Below are positions 6,744-7,429 of a stretch of 7,429 bases of DNA, in pieces (the stretch's first letter is position 1; the number at the start of each line of letters is the position of its first letter). Location of the stretch: positions 1 through 7,429 of the forward strand of contig JAISTZ010000083.1 of the NCBI GenBank assembly GCA_031272345.1, given 5' to 3'. A program made the translations under genes and the position numbers. Below the pieces are notes generated by a model. That model made no database searches. It was given only the letters and a program-made list of their open reading frames with translations, and was not told the DNA's origin. Source of the stretch: Spirochaetaceae bacterium (GTDB lineage Bacteria; Spirochaetota; Spirochaetia; Treponematales; Treponemataceae).

Positions 6744-6773
6744 ACTATACCACGCCGGGCAACGGAAGCGCAA
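6744..6773 (-). promoter_or_regulatory. Predicted extended -10 promoter for pepF
   Basis: Read on the minus strand, TTGCGC (6773-6768), 18-nt spacer, TATAGT (6749-6744), with TGG directly before it giving an extended TGn -10. The expected transcription start near 6737 leaves only about 11 nt before the GTG at 6726, just enough for the GGAGG site. The -35 begins 4 nt after the stop codon of the upstream barrel gene. It has the same -35 and spacer length as the smc promoter. Confidence 0.55.
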
Positions 6774-6777
6774 GAGC

Positions 6778-7428
6778 CTAGGGATTCAGGGTGACCGTGC
6801 CGTACTTGTCCTCCACGGTGGTCTTGATGCTCTGCATGGGCCGCCACAGCACGGACAGGGTAAAATAGGGCTTGTAGTCATATTTGCGCACGGCGCCCTC
6901 CGTGATTGTCCGGGGTTCTATGGTCAAGGAAGCGGCGAGATTCCAGTCGTGGAGGTCGTGCTTCACCTCCAGGGTCAGGCTCTTGAGTTTGAACCCGGAG
7001 GCTTCCCGTTTTTGTTGATCCCACAGGGCGAATGAATTAAACAGGTCGGTGAAGAGATTTGTCTCACCGGGAATAACGATTTCTTTGTCGTCATACTCCT
7101 GAAAATATCTGTAGATGGTATTGTTGCGGGACGATATGGAAAAGGAAATGTCGAGGAATTGATGTATCCCCAGAGTCAACTTTGGGGCAAAGGTAAAATA
7201 GCTTTGAGTCGGCCGAAGAAGATCGTAGGCAAGACTCGTGGAAAGATTCGGGGCAAGGGAAATCCGGTTCTTCCACAGGGTGAATTTTTTTGACGGACTG
7301 TCGTATTTGAATTCCACCGTCGTGGGGAGGAATTCTTCGTTTTTGCGAACCTCGTAGGTGTTGTCTTCTTTCATGTCGTAGCCCAGAGTGTAGGACATCC
7401 TGTATGCCAGGGAGAACCCGTAACCCGA
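6778..7428 (-). CDS. Outer-membrane beta-barrel protein, C-terminal part (LptD/OstA-like), partial
   Basis: The reading frame is open to the right window edge, so only about the last 216 residues are present and the start is outside; an internal ATG at 7398 is not a convincing start, because in-frame barrel-like sequence (GYGFSLAYR) precedes it. The sequence is a series of amphipathic strands rich in aromatic residues (YFTFAPKLTLGIHQF, FLDISFSISS, YKPYFTLSVLWRPMQS), typical of a large outer-membrane barrel. SLTLEVKHDLHDWNLAASL resembles the C-terminal strand block of LptD/OstA-type proteins of spirochaetes, as does the ending SIKTTVEDKYG. If correct, it would be an outer-membrane assembly or lipid-export barrel. 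The chain ends in TLNP rather than the aromatic terminal residue common in proteobacterial porins. The barrel class is fairly sure, the LptD assignment less so. No terminator hairpin is seen in the 51 bp after the stop. Confidence 0.6.
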   Translation of the reverse strand, partial: SGYGFSLAYRMSYTLGYDMKEDNTYEVRKNEEFLPTTVEFKYDSPSKKFTLWKNRISLAPNLSTSLAYDLLRPTQSYFTFAPKLTLGIHQFLDISFSISSRNNTIYRYFQEYDDKEIVIPGETNLFTDLFNSFALWDQQKREASGFKLKSLTLEVKHDLHDWNLAASLTIEPRTITEGAVRKYDYKPYFTLSVLWRPMQSIKTTVEDKYGTVTLNP

Positions 7429-7429
7429 T

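Noticed and set aside
6727..6777. Rho-independent terminator between the barrel gene and pepF
   Set aside because: No stable inverted repeat followed by a T-run could be found on the minus strand; the gap is better explained by the promoter and ribosome binding site.

Overview
The window is GC-rich DNA whose genes, apart from a fragment at the left edge, all lie on the minus strand. They are tightly packed, with strong G/C preference at third codon positions. The gene set most resembles a spirochaete of the Treponema group: a short SMC protein without a recognisable canonical hinge, followed by small envelope proteins of a kind I associate with treponemes, and an LptD/OstA-like barrel end. 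This assignment is from family recognition only. Genus is not determined; the base composition would fit a GC-rich treponeme relative better than the low-GC pathogens.

Layout in minus-strand transcription order, right to left. (1) 7428-6778: C-terminal part of a probable outer-membrane beta-barrel protein (LptD/OstA-like), cut by the window edge. (2) 6726-4906: M3-family oligoendopeptidase F (pepF-like), with its own predicted promoter in the 51-bp gap. (3) 4832-1911: smc, the ATPase of chromosome condensation, again preceded by a predicted promoter with the same -35 hexamer and the same 18-bp spacer. (4) 1904-1485: a 139-residue single-pass membrane protein starting 6 bp after smc. (5) 1488-124: a secreted protein with a beta-rich N-terminal domain, a long Pro/Ala/Gln linker and a TPR-like C-terminus. 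Its ATG overlaps the stop of (4) in an ATGA junction.

At 1-123, on the plus strand, lies the start of a cytidine deaminase gene with a good ribosome binding site. Its family match stops at the FP of the YAPYSxFPVGAA block, and within about five bases the sequence becomes the 3' end of the TPR gene. This is either a real deletion/rearrangement scar or an assembly join.

Genes 3-5 look like one transcription unit (smc, membrane protein, periplasmic TPR protein) with translational coupling. The most notable features are the SMC central region, the abrupt cdd truncation, the repeat-built linker of the TPR protein, and the two matching promoters placed just after upstream stop codons. I see no RNA genes, CRISPR, insertion sequences or phage genes, and no clear novel multi-gene system.
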